Of a stretch of 64,000 nucleotides of DNA, positions 60,501-64,000 are shown piece by piece; the first letter of the stretch is position 1; the number at the start of each line of letters is the position of its first letter. A program made the position numbers and the translations under genes. The stretch lies in the NCBI GenBank assembly GCA_009741485.1, contig CM019217.1:40080902-40144901 (forward strand). Reading direction: 5' to 3'. The DNA comes from Malurus cyaneus samueli (taxonomy: Eukaryota > Chordata > Aves > Passeriformes > Maluridae). The notes below the pieces were generated by a model that searched no databases, was not told the origin of the DNA, and saw nothing but the letters and a program-made list of their open reading frames with translations.

Positions 60501-63500
60501 TAAATGTGTGTAATATGTGTAATGTTTAATCACATGTGGCATTAAATTGCACAAGATAAGAATTTGAAGATATCAAAAGATCTCTCCTACGTTCAGTACT
60601 GCTCCCACAAATGGATAGTTTCTCTGCATGCACAAAAATTTCCATTGCATTTTCTGGCCAGTAGAAGAGCAGGCAAGAGAAGACTAGCAAAATAAATTTG
60701 ATGCTGGTTGCAGTTTCTATAGGGTACTGAGAAGGGCAATGAGGAAGATCTTTTAAAATCTCAGCAATGTCCTGAATCTGTTAATTCCTCTCTCCCCCTC
60801 TCTCATGCATGTTCATATTCACTATTCATACCCATATTTCACTGTCTGATACAACTGAATTTTTAATTTTGCCCATTTTCCATTGCCATCTGTCTTTAGG
60901 GAAGACCTCTTGGAACTTCTTCTAGTTAGCATAGACCAGATATGCACATGTCCACGTAATAGTAATGAAGCAAAAGTATTTATCAAACATGTCAGTTCAT
61001 TTAGCTTGGTTCTGTTTTTATGAAGAAGAAATGAATGTCTGGCCTTAAATTTTATGAGTACATTTCTATGTGGAGTTGAGTTATAGTACACATTTAATGA
61101 CAAAATAAATGTTGGGTCTATTTTTTTCTTCGGAACAAAACAGTTATGGTAGTTATAATTCTTAAAAATGCATCAGTTTGTTGTACTGTGTTTATTCTCT
61201 GTGCCTGGCAGAAACTAATGACAATGAAGTCATGGAGCCCACATAAAATTCCCTCAGGCACAGCCTTTGTCATTTGTTACTATTTCTTCTAATGCTTTGC
61301 AGTGAATGATGAAATGGTTTGAAATAACACAAAAGAGGGCTCTGAATTATCTAAAACTGTCTAAAATAGTCGGGGCTTAGTATTTAAAATTACTTCTTGA
61401 ATCACTGGAGGCATTAAATGAGGTGCAAATGCACTCCACGTGCCTGTAATTCTCATAAAGAAGATGTTAGAAGTAAAGCAGAGATGGTTTTGTAACTGCT
61501 TGGGAATCTGAGGGATTAAGGAGAAGATAATTTCTTGCATTATTTACCAAGTATGAAATTGTGGAGAAAATCTTACTCTGCAAGAAGGAATTGTATAGAG
61601 TATTTTTTAAATAGCAGTAAGAAAGTGGTTTTGGAATGAAATGCTGATGCTCCTCAGGAGATTATTTTTTAATGGAAAGAGTGTGTTTTTAGGGATCTGT
61701 TTTCTTTTTATTCTAAATTGATTTAATTACATCAAAATTCCATGTTCGGTTCCTCTGAGTAGATTTCTCAAGACCTTTAATTGCTGAGTAGAAGGGCTAC
61801 TGTGTGGCACAAGGAAATGGGCATGTTAAATTTTCAGACTATTGATTTGCAAGTAAGATCATGAAAGAAATGTGTGGTTTTAGCACTCATCCTTTTTAAA
61901 ATCTGGGTCCCCTCACTGTGCTTTTTAAGTGCATGTTATCAGTTATTTTTTAGTTGACTATACCCTGCCCTGAAGCAAAAGCAACTGAACCAGCAAACCT
62001 CTCAGTTACTCTGCCACTTGCACCCCAGCTTCTCAGATTTGCCAAGTTATCTGCAGCACAGTTCACAGCGGGTATAGGACTGTTGTGTCATGCTGCTTCT
62101 TGGCAAGGAGTCAGGATTATGTTTAAAGCTGTAGAAACAATTCAGAGTAACATCCTACTGAAACCTAAAATCAAACAGGTGGTGTGTGTGCAGGTGGGAT
62201 GCATACACACATCAAAAGAAAAACAAGAGTAAAAAAAAAAGGTTAGACTTCTGAGGGTGCTTTCTTATACACAGCCCTCATTAACAGGTGATTTTTCTTC
62301 AAATATAGTATTTAAATTAAGATAATAAACATGAAGATGAATGGATTTTGTCTCTTTATTTTGCTAATAAAGCAAATTACTCTGAATATTATCACTAATA
62401 TATAATTCATACATCACAACAAAATGGGCTGCAATAAAAATTAGAAATCAAGCATTTGCTTGCCTTATCTTGTCAAATCTCCCCCTCATTTTGAAGATTA
62501 AAAAAAAAAAAAAGGGAAAGCCTTATTATTTTGATCTTGGTGTTCTGCATCCTGTACCTTCCACATTTTGTTGTTTCTGGAAGGTAATACTCTGTATATG
62601 TATTAAGAAATGATTCAGGGTGACTCATATCTTCATGTGTTAGTGAATTTTTCTTTTGTCCACTTCTATCTACTATTCTTGCTGGGAGATACATAGCTTT
62701 AGTGGGTTTAGTATTATTTAATGTTTTTTAATCAAAATTTTTAGAGAATTAATATTAGTCTCCTGATTCCCAAGCAGCAATTCCCGTTGATGGGAGAATC
62801 CACTGAAGTTTTGATTCTAATTTCAGAAACAGTTGTAAAAATGGTGTCATAAATAGAGATAAAGCAAGTAAATTGAAGGATGGAAGCTTCAGGTGTAATA
62901 TGATATTATAAAAATTGCAATAGCACTTATCATACATGTCACAGCATGGTATTTCTTTTCCTTTATCTTTGCTGTCACCTCTAAAAAAAGTGACATTTGG
63001 TACTGAGCACCACAGCTTGAGAATGGTATGGTTCACTGGGGGAGGCTGTATTTTTTTTATTTCTTAATTTTTATTGCAGTTATTTACTTTTGCCGGTCAA
63101 TAAAACTTGTACATCACCAAGCAATAGAGGCAAAATAAAAGTGCTTATTTTATTGTGACAAACTCTGGGCACAAAGAAACCTCCCTTACCCACAGAAGTG
63201 ATAAAAGATTGGATCTTTTTGGATGGCAAAGCAATCTGTTGAGAAAATTGTGTGATAATATTTATGCTGACAACTTGCTTCCTGAAGAGCCATAGGACTG
63301 CAAAATCCCTCATGTACTCAGGTGTCATGTATTTCTTAGCTTAACAACATGATTTCCTGGATTTAAAAGTGACTGCTGACAGATATGTGGAGAAATTTGC
63401 TTTGACCAGGCACAGCAGTCACCCATTTATTTACTAATGGAGCTAATAAATGCAAATTTATTTTATGGTAAGAAAAAAAGCCCTCTAGTTAAAAAAATTA

Positions 63501-64000
63501 CATGAAACTGTTTTGTAACTGAGGCAAGAAATTGTTTTGCAATGTATATAGCACAATTGTTTTGAATTCTTCTGAATTATTTTCAAACATTTCAGAAAAT
63601 ATGGGCTATGACAAAAGAAGGCTGGGCTGTTTTTAAAATGCGATGTTATCTTCCAGATAGCATGACACAATGGAATTCTGTACAGAGAAGGGAATTTTAA
63701 GAAATTGATAGGAAATTTTGTCTATATTTTAATTTTTCTGCTGGCTGTTCTGATTTGTGTTACCATTGCAGCCCCTTAAGATGGTCTGTATCCAGTAGGA
63801 GTTCGCATTAAATATGATGTTTAGAAAAAATACTTAGAAGTTGCAGTTTTTATAAACCATTAGTGGAACTGTGAACACAGATATGTGGATCCATGCAAAT
63901 ATGGACAAGTACCTGAATTCTCATTGGGATGAAACAGCAAAGTGTGATCATATGAAGTACCATATGGGTATTGGTTTTATATTTTTGTCAGATAATATTT
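57524..64000. other. intergenic to window end, no gene recognised
   Basis: About 6.5 kb of AT-rich DNA with short ORFs. The longest are 92-93 codons (60822-61103 minus, 61954-62232 plus starting at TTG, 62755-63036 minus), and none is recognised. A 22-bp duplication lies at 58325-58368. No RNA gene or clear repeat otherwise. Confidence 0.6.
58325..58368. repeat. 22-bp perfect tandem duplication
   Basis: TATTGATGGTGTAGTGCAAA followed by AC occurs twice back to back with no mismatch. Confidence 0.95.

Noticed and set aside
61954..62232. 92-codon + strand ORF with reasonable composition
   Set aside because: Starts at TTG, shows no recognisable similarity, no exon signals and no conserved context; not enough to call a gene.

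Overview
This window is vertebrate nuclear DNA, almost certainly from a passerine songbird. It holds many CR1 LINE fragments, a tRNA-Ile-headed SINE with a CR1-like tail (the TguSINE1 type known from zebra finch), avian-type retroviral LTRs, one multi-exon gene with GT-AG introns and a CpG-island promoter, and AT-rich intergenic DNA. There is no sign of operons, CRISPR arrays or other prokaryotic architecture.

The only gene I can identify with confidence is NAF1, the H/ACA snoRNP (and telomerase RNA) assembly factor. It lies on the + strand from about 13.6 kb to 31.3 kb. Eight coding exons can be placed with matching splice phases: 13662-13887, 15586-15715, 16722-16815, 19741-19823, 20760-20920, 24499-24550, 27875-27977 and 30543-30952. 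Exons 2-8 join without a break into the acidic/serine segment, the Gar1/Naf1 core domain, a basic tail and a proline-rich C terminus. Exon 1 has the best start codon in a frame that does not reach the exon 1 donor, so as written the model is one base short (or two long). The promoter lies in a CpG island with an ETS site and three 83-bp minisatellite copies.

Left of NAF1 (1-13.2 kb): a solo LTR of about 1 kb on the minus strand with a perfect 5-bp target duplication (212-1240), an ancient CR1/L3-like LINE remnant (about 5.3-6.0 kb), an unidentified degenerate coding-like stretch on the minus strand (about 6.15-6.59 kb), a CR1 containing a 146-bp duplication with an N at its junction (8.9-9.6 kb), and a pair of related LTRs in inverted, tail-to-tail orientation (11808-12997) just upstream of the NAF1 promoter.

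Right of NAF1 (31.3-64 kb): mostly AT-rich intergenic DNA without a convincing gene, with CR1 fragments at about 35.0, 36.2, 39.2, 45.8, 47.7, 50.1, 53.9 and 57.4 kb and a tRNA-derived SINE at 33.9 kb. The 47.7-48.6 kb CR1 has the layout of a 5'-inverted (twin-primed) insertion. A 90-codon minus-strand ORF at 47040-47312 looks protein-like but is unidentified.

All repeat-family and gene assignments come from recognising sequence by eye; no database search was run.
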